A stretch of 64,000 nucleotides of DNA. Source: Pleodorina starrii (lineage: Eukaryota; Chlorophyta; Chlorophyceae; Chlamydomonadales; Volvocaceae). Where the stretch lies: contig BRXU01000050.1 in assembly GCA_030267565.1 (NCBI GenBank), positions 124,001 to 188,000 of the forward strand, in the 5' to 3' direction. Shown here piece by piece: positions 1 to 12,500 of this stretch. How positions within the stretch are numbered: position 1 is the stretch's first letter; each line of letters starts with the position of its first letter. The notes below the pieces were generated by a model. That model was not told the origin of the DNA. It saw only the letters and a list, made by a program, of their open reading frames with translations, and searched no databases. The position numbers and the translations under genes were made by a program.

Positions 1-1510
1 CCTGTGCTTGGACTGTTCTCGGTTATCTTGATCCAAAGCGCGGGCTTTTCCGTTCCCCGCTTTCATACGCGAAATACTGCGAGACACGGAGTAAACTAGT
101 TATATGTTGACAAGCTAAGTTTGTAATTAAATAAAGTTTACATTATCTGGCCTCGCGTCTGGCCTCGCGCGAGGTTTAGCTTCGATGTCATGCCCCGCGC
201 AACGAAGACTGGAGCCGCAGGCGGAGGGGGATGTGCCGCGTTCGTAGACCCGGCTGGTGGATGTCTACATTCTAACAGCCAAGCCGCCAGGCTGAAGCCA
301 GCGGCGACGCTGGGAGCGTGGGAAGCTGTTTCGCCGCATTTCCATGTGGCATCATCGTGCGGGACGTGCTGACCCGCATCTCCATGAGGCATGTGCGGAT
401 GTGCGGGTGCTGGGATACGATGGCCTCCGGAATGGGTCAACACCCGGGAGCCGCATGTGACTTGTCATGCGCTCGTGGCACGCTACCGTGCCTATACGAT
501 CTCGTCGGGATGAAATCATAACTATTTGGAAACCCACGTCAAATCGCGTATAATCAAATAATTTTGTCAGGGGATGCGCGAGTTCAAAAATAATTCCTGG
601 GGCATGTGGGGGGCAGCCGAGCGTACCGTACTCACACGCCCTCCCCTCACCCCAAACCGCCTTCCGGGAGGATTCAACACTGGCAGAGGAAGTCCGATGG
701 CTACAGTTGCAGGATTGCCTCCATTTGACCGTGTCCAGGGTGTTTTCGCCATGCCAAAGACCCCGTGGGACATATTCCTTCCAGGGTTGCGCGACTTTCG
801 AAAATAATTACAGTTTTCAGGCCTTCGCGACGATCAGGCGTGAGTACGGCAGTCTGCGAGCCCAGTGCCGGCATGCATGCCGCGACGAAGAGACGCCCTA
901 CGGCCCCCCCGGTTAACCAGAAGTAATAGAAGAATTCACGGCAGTTGAGTTGAGCGAAACCGGGGCGACCCAGGCGTGGAGTTAAAGCCGGGACGGAACG
1001 ACCAGGGCGGCCTACCCAGACCGACATACGCAAAGGAGAGCTGATCCCCCGAGAGATTAGCACTCCCCGTCAGCACTCCGGCAATCGAGCCAGCTCGCCC
1101 AGCACTAGCCTCGGACATCACACCTCGCACGCCACATCACGCCACGCCGCTTTTTTGCCCTCGGGGCCCTCACACGCCCAGCAAAACATCTCCCCCGCAG
1201 TACAGTACGGCATCAATACCGCGGCATGCATGCCGTACGATGAGAAAACGGACAACGACCGGTGCATGTGTGTGCGACCATTGCTAGCTGTGTCGCAATG
1301 GGCCGCAAGTCTCGTTCGTTTGTTTTGTCATTTTGTGGGTTGAGTTCGCGCTTCCCCTCGCGCTACCCCTCGTCTGCTGCTCGCGAGTGCCCCCACCCCA
1401 CCCCACCCCACACCTTTCAAGAACGATACCGCCTCTTTCGGTAGGGCCCTACTTGAGGTCTCCTTTCGGAGCCATCCCCCCCTGGAGCCCTTCCCCTTCC
1501 CCTGCCACTC

Positions 1511-1600
1511 CACCTACTACTACAACTACTACTCCTCCTACTACTACTCCTACTCCCACTCCTCCTCCTCCTCGTCCTCCTACTATTACTACTTCTCCTA
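1511..1600. repeat. CTA/CTC trinucleotide low-complexity tract
   Basis: Imperfect CTA, CTC and CAA triplets run for about 90 bp on the plus strand. Several open frames cross it and read as homopolymeric Thr, Pro or Ser; they are artefacts of the repeat. Confidence 0.8.
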
Positions 1601-1870
1601 CTCCAGCCCGGGTTGGGTCGACTGCTCACGATGCTCCCTTCCCACACCTCGCTCCCCACCCCCGGGCGACGTCGGTACGGCCCAGCCATTGGGGTGCGGA
1701 AACAGGGCACGCGTAAGCCGTACGCATAAGCCGTACAGATACACACACATGTGAGGCATGGGGCATGTGGCTTCGTCCCTTTCGGGATGTCGTCCGTCGG
1801 TCCCTTTGTCGTCCGTTGGTGTCGGTCCGTGTCGGTGTCGGTGCTGTCCGGTCGGGAAGATGTGCAGTAC

Positions 1871-1871
<1 letters not shown>

Positions 1872-1916
<45 letters not shown>
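1872..1916. repeat. CA microsatellite
   Basis: An uninterrupted run of about 22 CA dinucleotides. It lies downstream of the ankyrin gene stop codon and is not part of a coding sequence. Confidence 0.95.
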
Positions 1917-1918
<2 letters not shown>

Positions 1919-2255
1919 CAATCACAGACATGCATACAATGCAGTACACCCAAATAAAAACACACAATACAACAAAAAAAACTGCGTAACACGCACATGG
2001 ATAGGTACATACATACATGCATCGCACACAATGCCCTACAGGGTCACCAAGAGCGGTCGCGGCAGGCCTCTCCTCCTCCCCCCCCCGGTGGTGAAATGCT
2101 GCACCACCCCCGAAAGGCGGCGCCAGTGGAGGGCCCCCACGCATTGGGGCCGGTAGGAGGGGGCGGGGGACCCATGTCCGCGCACTCGACCCGCCGCGGT
2201 CCAATTTGGACGGCGCCGGCAGAGGCCGATCCGGCGCCCTAACCCCCCCGAGCAG

Positions 2256-2834
2256 TCACTCCCGGCCGCTCAGCGCACCGCCGCCGCCGCCATTCCCTCC
2301 GCTTCGGTCTGTGTGGGGAACGCCCGCGGGGCTTCGGAGCAGGGAGGGCGGCGCAGAGGTGCAGTCCCCCGCACCCCCGGCGCCGGCGGCGGCGGCGGGG
2401 GAGGAGCCACCGCCGGCCGTGCCGGGCGCCGACGCCGACGGCGACGTCGTACCCGACCATTCGCTGCCGCTGCGGCGGCTGAAACTACCGGGGGAGGTGG
2501 CGGCGCCGCCGAAGGGGACATCGTCGGGGTCCGAGCAGCTGTCGGTGCGGCCCATCCGGAGAGGTGGCGGCCGGGGAGGGCCGCCGCCGCCGCCGCCGCC
2601 GCCACCCTGCCCCAACCCCAGCCCGAAACCCCAGCCCGAAGCCCCCGACAGCAATGCGTCCAAGGAAAGAAAGCCGGTGCCGCTGCCGCTGGCGCGGCTG
2701 CCGCCGCCGCCGCCAGCGCCTGATGCCGTACCCGCGCCGCCGCCGCGGCCCTGGCTGCTCCGCCGTCGAAACGCACCGCCACCGCCGCCACCGCTGCTGC
2801 TGCTGCTGCCGAGGCTGCCGCCGCCTCCGCCGCC

Positions 2835-2865
<31 letters not shown>

Positions 2866-5800
2866 CCCTGGCTGCTGCGCCGCCTCGCCTCGCCGCCGCT
2901 TTGTCGGGCGCTGAGGCGCCGGCTGGAGACTGAGGAGGTGAGTCCGGTGCCCGAGGTGGAGCAGCTGCGACCGCCGACGCGGCGGCCCTCCGACGGCGGC
3001 GGTGGTGGCGGCGGCGGCACCGTCACGCCGGCCGCCGCCAGCAGCTCCAGAATGTCGTGGCGGCCCTTCTGGTGGTACCGCATGGCTGACCAGTCCTGCG
3101 GCCGGCAGTGATGGGGTGGTGTGAGGGGTGGTGGTGAGGTCGGAGGTGGTGAGGTCGGCGTCACCACCCTCGCTGCCGCCCAACTGCCGCTCAACGACCA
3201 ACAACCAACGACCCTTGCATCAACAAACAAACAAACAGACAAACAATGCAGTTACAGTGAGTGGCTGGCTCCGTGTGGCGGGGCCGGTGCCGCGGTGCGG
3301 CCTCCCAACCGCCCCAACCGTCACAACCGTTGCAACCAACCGCTCAACCACCCCAACCAACCCACTCACCACACCAGGCAGGTGCGGCGAGGCGCCAGCC
3401 TGCAGCAGCAGTCTCACCAACTCGCTGTGCCCCTTGCCAACCGCCAACTGCAGGGGCAGCGTGCCCGCCTGTGCGCGCGTGGGGCGTGGGGGGGGGGGGG
3501 GGTATCCACGTATAGGCCGGAGCCGAAAAGGGGAGGGCGGCGGCGGGTGTTTTCGGGTTTCATGGTGTCCAGGTGAGGTGGGAGGAGCCCCCCTCCCACC
3601 TCTTCCCACCTCGCTCGCTGCTGCGCTCGCGGCCTCTTCCCCCCCCCCCCACAGACACAAACATACACACACGCACACACGCACCGTGTTTGCCAGGTTT
3701 GGGTCTGCCCCCGCTGTCAGGAGTGTGGACACCAGGGAGGGACTGCCGCCCTCCACCGCCGCAGTCAGGATGGTGTCCTCCTAGGGGCGGGGGAGGGGGG
3801 GCGGGGGGTGGGGGTGGGGGGGGGGCGGGGCGGGGCGAGGGGGCGGGGGTAAGAAAAACGATACCGCGGCGGAGGGACTCCTTGCTCGGTCCTGGCCACC
3901 CAGCCTCCGCCTCTTCACACTCCACCAACCCACCCACCCACCCACCACAGTCCGCCCCTCTCGCCACTCCGTTACCTCGAAGAAGGGTGCGTTGGGTGCC
4001 GCCCCCGCATCCAGCAGCGCGCGGATGAGCTCCAGATTGCCGTCACCGGTCGCAAAGGCGCCGATGGCTGCGACCTGGCGGCGGGGGGGAGGGTGGTGGG
4101 CGGGGCGGTGGGCGGTGGGCGAGGGGAGATTTGAAGAGGCGGAGTTGCGGGTGCCATGGCTTTGGGTTTCGGAGGCTGCGAGTTTGTGGGTTTCGGGGGG
4201 GGGGTGAAGCATGCAGCCATCCCAGCAGCAAGTGTGGCTCAAAAAGGGTACTCGAGCTTCCTCGCTGGATTCCTATACCACACGCCTGGCTTCCGACCGC
4301 CCCCAAAAGCCCCCCAAGACAGCGAAGTGAGGCGGGGGACGAACCCACCCACCCACCCACCAGAGGGGACACGCCCACCAGCGTCGTCGCGTTGGCGTTG
4401 GCACCTGCACGTACGTACGACATGGTACGGCAAACGGTGCACGGCACAGCATCGAGCAGGATCTCGAGAGCGCGCGCGCGGTTTCGAAGCACTCGCGCGG
4501 CGGCTGCAGCATAACGGCCTCGCCCGCAAAACGGTGCGGCCCGCCAGTTCGCCTCTTCGGGCTCCTTACCCCCCTTTCCCCCGCCCCTTGATGCGCTGGC
4601 GACGGCGGCAGCAGCAGCAGCAGCTGTACGGCGGCAGGGAAGCGGGAAGCGGCAACAGCTCCGGGTCCCCTCCCTTCCCTTCCTCTTCCCTGTCCGCCAC
4701 AGCTCCTTCCCTCCGCCGCCGCAACCACCCAAACAACCCATGTAACCATCCACCCACCCATCCAATCCACCCACCCCACCCACCCCACCTGCCGCCAGCA
4801 GCAGTTTGACACACTCCGCCGAACCCTTGAGTGCGGCCAGGATGAGCGGCGTGGCGCCATCCTGACATCACAGCCCAGGAGGAGGGTGTGCGTGTGTGTG
4901 TGAGAGAGAGGGAGACAGGGGGAGAGAGAGAGAGGGGAAAAGACAGGTGAGGGCGAGAGCGAGAGACGGAGGTGGGGGGGGGAGAGGATCAGGGCAGCGA
5001 CAGATGGAGCAGGACACACGAGTGTACGGCACCATGCTATGCCGTACTATGCCGTACCTTATCCACTAGATTCGCCTGCCCGCCGTGATTCAGCAACACC
5101 CGCAGCGCACCCGCCCGGCCCTCCCGCGCCGCCACCTCGATAGCGTTGTGGACGATCTGCGAGAAGATGGGGGAGGGTCGTTAGACGTTGACCGTTGGAC
5201 TTTGCGTGGGTTGGTTTTTTAACCCATCCTTCCCTCCCTCCCTCCCTCCCTCCCCTCCCTCTGCGCTCCTCCTCTTGCTCTCACCCGGGCTGCCCCCCCT
5301 TCCGCCACCGCCACCGCCTCGATCCGCGCCCCCGCCCGCAGCAGCCACTCCACCAGTGCGGCGCTCTCGCGGTCCCCCTCCGCGTCATCACTCCAGGGGT
5401 GGGAGACCACCGCAAGCAGCGGCCGCAATTCCACCTGAGGGGGTGGGAAGAAGATACCGCAGCGGAGACGGAGACGGTGGGTGGGGTGGGGGGGTCAGGG
5501 AGTGATATGCTCCTTTATATAAAAATGAGTGGGGGGGGGGGTAAAAGAGGGGGGGGAACAGGGTGCAGGGGGGAGGGTTTAGGGTTGAGACTTCCCCACA
5601 TCCCCAGTGAGATGCGCTGACATTGGGATTTACGGTAGTAAGGGGACACGGGCGGGCAGCGGACCCGTGGGTCATTACGAGGAGCCCCGCGGCTTTCCCC
5701 CTCCTCCTGATGCCCCCTCCCCCCACGCCCAGCCCTCTTTTCTGAGCGTGCAAGATACAACGCGACGGCGAGACACTCAACATTGCACCACCCCTTTCCC

Positions 5801-8800
5801 CTCCCCCTCCCCCTCCTGACCTCACCTTGCCCGCGCGCTCCTCCACCGTCCACGCTACGTCCGGCGCCGCCCCCCGGCTCAGCAGCAGCTCCGCCGCGGC
5901 CCTACAGCCCCTGCTGCATGCGGCTGCCAGGGGGGTGTAGCGCCCCCCCACCAGCTGGCCGCCTGCCAAGGTCAGGTTCTGCGGGCGGGTGTGCGTGTGT
6001 ATGTGTATGTGTGTAGGGGGGGGTGGGGGTGGGGGTGGGGTGGGGGGAGATGAGGGGGGTGTGCGGGATGCCAGGGTCAGGTCAGGTTCAGGAGCGGGAC
6101 GGGTGGGTGGGCTCTATGGGCTCTATGGGCTACGTGATATGTGATATGGGCTACGCAAGAAGAGGGCGAGGAGGAGTGAGGCGGCTCAAAGGGGCGCCGA
6201 GGGGAAGGGGCGTCCGGGGACTTGCCACCCCCCCACACACACGCACACAATCCACACATGCGCACGCCCCCCCCACACACCCGTTCCCGGGCCTGTACGA
6301 CCGCCGTACGACGTACATTGCTGTCGTACTCGTCCACCTGCGCCCCCGCCTCCAGCAGCAGCTCCACGCAGCGGCAGTTTCCGCTCTGGGCGGCTTGGAC
6401 GAGCACCGAGGGGGCAGCGGACTGGGGGTGGGGTTGGGGTGGGGGTGGGGGGACGGGGCAGGCGGGGGCCGGGGCCACCATGTTACCTCAGAGGTTGGGG
6501 CAGGTACCGGTGTGACTGGAACGGAATACGACAGGAGTTGAGCTAAACACACCCCCAGACCCCCGGCCCCCCGCCCCCCCCCATCTGCTCGCTTCAGCCT
6601 CAGTCTCAGTCTCATCCTCGTCCTCATCCGGGCCGGTCCCACCTGTCCCCGGGGTCTCAACGTCGCCCCCGCCGCCAGCAGCATCTGCACAGCCTCCGAC
6701 CGACCGCCCCGACAGGCGCACCAGAGAGCCGTCTGGCCCACCTGGGGGGGGGGTTGGGTTTGGGTTTGGCGTTGGGTTGGGTTGGGGGTGGCAGTGGGTG
6801 GGGTGGTTGGAGGTAAGGTAAGGGTGACCGGGGGTGGCAGGCCGGATCAGCTCAGGGCTGTGTTGGCCGCCGGATAGCCCAGAACCCAAACGGGCGCAAC
6901 AAAGGAGAGAGGAGGGAAGGGGTGGCCGCAGCGGCGTTGGCGACAGGCTTTGAGGCACACCCGCATAGAATAACGCACTTGCCCAGCATCCGGCGCCAAG
7001 ACATACACAACCCCCCACTTTTCCCGTCTTCTCCCCTCCTTTCCATCCAGACACATCCTCTCCCTCCCAGCCCACGGCGTCCACCCCCCTCCAGTCTGCG
7101 AACCTGCCACCCTGCCCCGCCGTAACCCCCCACGGCTTACCCCCCCCCCTTCCCCCCTTTTCCTCCCCCACTCGCCACTCGCCGTGTTGGCCTGGTTGGG
7201 GTCCGCCCCCGCCGCCAGCAGTTGCCGTACAAGCTCCAGAGAGCCCTCCCCACAGGCGGCCATCAGGGGCGTGCTCTCCTGCGGGGGGAGGGAAGGGCAG
7301 GGGGGGGGAGGGCGGGGGAAAAGGGGGGTAAAGAGCAGAACTGTGTATACGGGAGATATGGAGTGCGGTACTCGGGGGTTACTTGGGGGAAGTGTGGAGG
7401 GGTGGTGGGGGGTGACCGTGGCTGCAGCAACCCAGCCGTCCAAGCACCAGCGGTCTGTGGTGAGATGCGTGGAAAAACCGCAGCGAAGGGACGGAGACCA
7501 GTGCTGTGCGTGTATGTGATGTGTGTGTATGTGGCTCCCCACCCCCCAACCCCCCAACACTCCCCACCCCGGGGTGCAATACCCCCCTCCCCCCCTCCCC
7601 CCCCTCCCCCCCACCCCCCCCTCCCCCCCTCCCCCCCGTACCAGGGCCAGCAGTTCCCCCGGGGGAACCAAACCGCTGTGAGCCGCGCCCGCCCCCAGCA
7701 GGAGCTCCACGAGTGCCGTACTGCGGTTGAGTACGGCACCCATCAGGGCGGTCCAGCCGTCCTGTCTCGCGCCGGGACGCAAAAAGGGGGGTGGCGGGTC
7801 GGAAAGGGGGCGGGAGGGGAGAGAGGAGGAGGAGATGTGGGTTAAGAAACATCGAAATACGGCAGCAAACAGGAACCGAGGAGACGTTGGCGGGTGTGGG
7901 AGGAAAGGCGGGTGGAGGGGGGGGGGAAGACGGGTGGGGGCGTTGCCTCGAAGACATGCCGTGTTCTATCCGGTAGTTCAAGTGCAACCGCTGTTGGGAG
8001 GGGGGAAAACCCTCCCCTCCCCTCCCCTCTCACCCGGCGCTGCATGTTGGGTTTTGCGCCGTACTCGAGCAGCACCCGCGCCAGCTCCAGGGAGCCTTCC
8101 GTACAGGCCGAGATCAGGGGCGTGCAGCCGCTCTGCGGGACACGCGGCGTTGGTAGGTTGGTCGGTGGGGAGGGGGGTGGGAGAAAAGAGGGGCGGCCAC
8201 GAAGGGGGAAGGAGGGGAGGGAGGAGCAGCCATTTGGCGGATTGAGACCAAGTAGCCAAATAGATACCGGTAGTAGATAGGCGGACAGGCTGATTCAGAT
8301 GGGCATCAATAAAGGAATGAAGGTGCCGCAGCGGAGGGACGGAGGGACGGCTTACAGATGGTGAGCGGGGAGAAAAGGCCACGACGCTCCAGGAACGGGG
8401 AAAGAGGAGGAGGTGGAGGAGGAGGCGGGGACGAAAGAGGGCGCCGGGGGCGGTTTGGCGGTCTCCTCCCGTTCAAGGACGGCAAAAAAGACAACCCTCC
8501 CCTCCAGCGCAGCGACTGCAAAGGGTCGCTGAAGGCCCCCCCTGCGCCTTCACCATATGCGCAACAGGTACGATGTCGTACGATGCCGTACCGTGTCCGG
8601 CAGGTTTGGGTTTGCCTTTGCCTCCAGCAGTACCCTCAGCAGCCCCGCGTGACCGTTCTCCACAGCGATCAGGAGCGGGGTGGTGCCGTTCTGGGGGTGG
8701 TTGGCGGTTGGTGGTTGGCGATTGGTGGGGGGTGGGTGGGTTTGGGGGGTATGAACGAAATGCGAGGGGTGGGGTGGGGTGGGTTTAGGGTTGTGAATGT

Positions 8801-9554
8801 TGGCGGGTTGCGTGTTTTTTGGGGGGGGGGATCGGGGTGGCTGGCAGGTTGGGTGTGGGATCACGGGACCCTGGCGCCAAAGACGCAGGAACAGGAACAG
8901 GAAGCGGAGCCGGAAGGCGGCACTGCGAAGGGCACTGGGGCTTGCGCTGCGGCAGTGGGAGTGGGAGTGGGAGTGGGAGTGGGAGTGGGAGTGGGAGTGG
9001 GAGTGGGAGTGGGAGTGGGAGTGGGAGTGGGAGTGGGAGTGGGAGTGGGAGTGGGAGTGGGAGTGGGAGTGGGAGTGGGAGTGGGAGTGTGTATGCACGT
9101 TGCCCCCCCCCCCACTCCCGAGGTCCAGACCCCGTGTCTTGCCGCTGTGGCCCCACACCCACCTTGGACCCCTGCGTGTTGGGGTCAGCACCCCCCTGGA
9201 GCAGTACACGTACGATGTCGAGGTAAACCTGTCGTACGGTAACACACATGGGCCGTATACCGTACAGCCAGATGCGAAAGGCAGCGGGGTGACGGGTTGG
9301 GTGGATGGGTGGGAAGCACAGCATCCCCAGCTGAGTCTGAGGGTGTACGGCAACTCGCGCACCGGCTTTGTTTAATGCTCCGAATTTGGGGTCGCGACCC
9401 GGAGGGCGGGTCAGGAGTTATTACTGAACCTGGCAGGATCCACCGCCAAGACACACACACTCGTACACCCGTACATTCGTACACACCCGCACAAACACCG
9501 CACCTGCGTCCCCGTGATGCTCCGCGCCGAGGCGCTCGTCAGCGCGGGGGAGCA

Positions 9555-9598
<44 letters not shown>

Positions 9599-12500
9599 TG
9601 GCCCGCGGCGTCTGCCGCCCGCTGCCGCCGCCGCCGCCGACCCCCAGGCCGCCACAGTTAGGCCCCGCCGCCGCCGCCCCCGCCGCCGCCGCCGCCGCGG
9701 ACGCCGCCGAGCCCGCCGACAGCCCCCTACAGAGGCTGCCTCGACTGCGCTGCAAACTGAGGCCGCGACCCAAGGAGTCGTCGCACTTCAACGCCACCAC
9801 CAAGATGGGCGCGTTGTAGTCCTGCAGTACAGCAAGACGGTACAGTACGGCAGCAGTACGGCAGTAGTACGGCTCGGGAGGGAGGGAGGGAGGGAGGTCT
9901 TGCACGTGTGCCCTTTCCGATCGCTCCCCGCTCCCAAAACCGGCACCACAGGCCCAGAACCCTTCCCGCCCTCCCTCCCCGCCCTCCCTTCCCGCCCTCC
10001 CTTCCCGCCCTCCCTCCCCGCCCTCCCTTCCCGCCCTCCCCTCCCCGCCCTCCCCTCCCCCGCCCTCCCCTCCCCGCCCTCCCCTCCCCCGCCCTCCCCT
10101 CCCCGCCCTCCCTCCCCGCCCTCCCTCCCCGCCCTCCCTCCCCGCCCTCCCCTCCCCGCCCTCCCCTCCCCGCCCTCCCTTCCCGCCCTCCCTTCCCGCC
10201 CTCCCTTCCCGCCCTCCCTTCCCGCCCTCCCTTCCCGCCCTCCTTTCCCGCCCTCCCCTCCCCGCCCTCCTTTCCCGCCCTCCCCTCCCCCGCCCTCCCC
10301 TCCCCGCCCTCCCCTCCCCGCCCTCCCCTCCCCGCCCTCCTTTCCCGCCCTCCCCTCCCCGCCCTCCCTCCCCCGCCCTCCCCTCCCCGCCCTCCCCTCC
10401 CCGCCCTCCCCTCCCCGCCCTCCTTTCCCGCCCTCCCCTCCCCGCCCTCCCTCCCCCGCCCTCCCCTCCCCGCCCTCCCCTCCCCGCCCTCCCCTCCCCC
10501 GCCCTCCCCTCCCCGCCCTCCCTCCCCGCCCTCCCTCCCCGCCCTCCCTCCCCGCCCTCCCCTCCCCGCCCTCCCTTCCCGCCCTCCCTTCCCGCCCTCC
10601 CTTCCCGCCCTCCCTTCCCGCCCTCCTTTCCCGCCCTCCCCTCCCCGCCCTCCTTTCCCGCCCTCCCCTCCCCCGCCCTCCCCTCCCCGCCCTCCCCTCC
10701 CCGCCCTCCCCTCCCCGCCCTCCCCTCCCCGCCCTCCTTTCCCGCCCTCCCCTCCCCGCCCTCCCTCCCCCGCCCTCCCCTCCCCGCCCTCCCCTCCCCG
10801 CCCTCCCCTCCCCGCCCTCCCCTCCCCGCCCTCCTTTCCCGCCCTCCCCTCCCCGCCCTCCCTCCCCCGCCCTCCCCTCCCCGCCCTCCCCTCCCCGCCC
10901 TCCCCTCCCCCGCCCTCCCCTCCCCGCCCTCCTTTCCCGCCCTCCCCTCCCCGCCCTCCCTCCCCCGCCCTCCCCTCCCCGCCCTCCCCTCCCCGCCCTC
11001 CCCTCCCCGCCCTCCTTTCCCGCCCTCCCCTCCCCGCCCTCCCTCCCCCGCCCTCCCCTCCCCGCCCTCCCCTCCCCGCCCTCCCCTCCCCGCCCTCCTT
11101 TCCCGCCCTCCCTTCCCGCCCTCCTTTCCCGCCCTCCCTTCCCGCCCTCCCCTCCCCGCCCTCCCCTCCCCTTCCCGCCCTCCCTCCCCGCCCCCCAATT
11201 CGTCCCCTCCTCACATTTGGGTTGAACCACCTTGACGCCACCGACGCCCCCCTGGCCAGCAGCAGCTGCACCAGCTCCAGATTGCCCAGGTTGCAGGCCA
11301 CACTGAAGGCAGTCTTGCCGTTGAACTGCGGAGGGGGGGGGAGGGGGGGAGGGAGGACACATGGGGGACACATGTGGGACAGTGGGGACACATGCGGACA
11401 CATGATACATGCGGCGGTGGGTGGGTGGGTGGGTGGGTGGGCAGTGAAGAAGAAGAAGCAAGCGCGGCGAAGGGGTAGGGTGAGATTAGGGGGAGATGAG
11501 GCGAGGTGAGGTGAGGTGAGGTCCGGCGGACGGCGTTGCCCCACAGAAAGGCACAGGGGCAGCCCCTAAGAATCCAGCAGCAGGGGAGGGAGAGGGGCTG
11601 AGGGAGAGGGAGAGGGGTCGAGCGGATTCCCGGGTCCTCCCCCTCCCCGTCCCCCTCCCCCGGGTTCGTCCTTACCAGGCGCACACCACCGCACACCCAC
11701 ACACCCATACCCATACCCGGGCTGCCTTCCCCCCTCCTCTCTCCCCATTGGATAACCCCTTCCCCCCTCCCCCCTACGCGCCTTCCTCCTCCTCCCCCCC
11801 CTCAGTATCTCCCTCACCTCATTTACCGCCTCCACCGCCGCCCCCCCCTCCAACAGCGCCTCCACCAATTCCCCACTGGACAGCCGCACAGCCGTCATCA
11901 GCGGAGTAGCACCGTCCTGACCGGGGGGGAGGGGAGGGGGAGGGGAGGGCAGGGAGGGGAGGGGAGGGGGAGGGGCATGGGGGAGGGAGTGATATGCTCC
12001 TTTATATAACAATGAAGCGAGGGGAAGCGAGGGGGGAGGGGAGGGCGCAAGAAGCGAAGGAACAGGAGGTGTGGTAGCCAAGGTGGGTAAGGGGGAGGGG
12101 GCAGAACCCGCCGCCACACTCGGCTCCGCTTCCGGCTCCGGCAACCCCCTCCCCCCCCCCGCCTTTTGTGTTCTTGTTGCGTGAGAGGTTGGCGGCGACA
12201 CAACTCCCCGCCCCCTGCCCCCTGCCCCCATCTCGAGCAACTCTCGCACGTCCATGTGTACCTTTGTGGGCTGGTCTGGGTTGGCCTGCGCCCTCAACAG
12301 CGCCCGCAGCAGCGCCGCCTGGTTGCGAGCCACCGCGTTGTGTAGCAGCGTCTCGCCCTTCTCCTGAGCAAGAACAAGTGGAAGAGGAAGGAGGGTGAAG
12401 AAGGGGGAAAGGGGGAAAGGGAGGAAGGGAGACAGGGGAAAGGGAGGAAGAAGGGGGAAAGAGGGGCGCTTGGTGGCCAGCTGTCGCGACGCGAGCGACG

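Larger units (their letters stand above)
1..2255. other. Left flank; no supported gene, ankyrin gene 3' flank
   Basis: No open frame here resembles a protein or has a convincing exon structure. The left kilobase is moderately GC-rich and unremarkable. From about 1500 there is low-complexity DNA: CTA/CTC triplets, a CA microsatellite and C-rich runs. The part next to 2255 is probably the 3' untranslated region and downstream flank of the minus-strand ankyrin gene that stops at 2256; its polyadenylation site was not identified. Confidence 0.6.

Noticed and set aside
2206..3111. Proline-rich 301-codon plus-strand frame
   Set aside because: It is the antisense of the Gly/Ser-rich last exon of the ankyrin gene.
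8785..9375. Open frames with Gly-Ser, Trp-Glu, His-Ser and Pro-Thr alternation
   Set aside because: Explained entirely by the GGGAGT hexamer array in an ankyrin-gene intron.
9297..11544. Very long open frames (530-640 codons) on both strands, Pro-Ser rich or Gly-Arg-Glu rich
   Set aside because: They are products of the CCCTCCCC minisatellite, which lacks stops in most frames; they overlap each other and lie in an intron with well-supported flanking exons.
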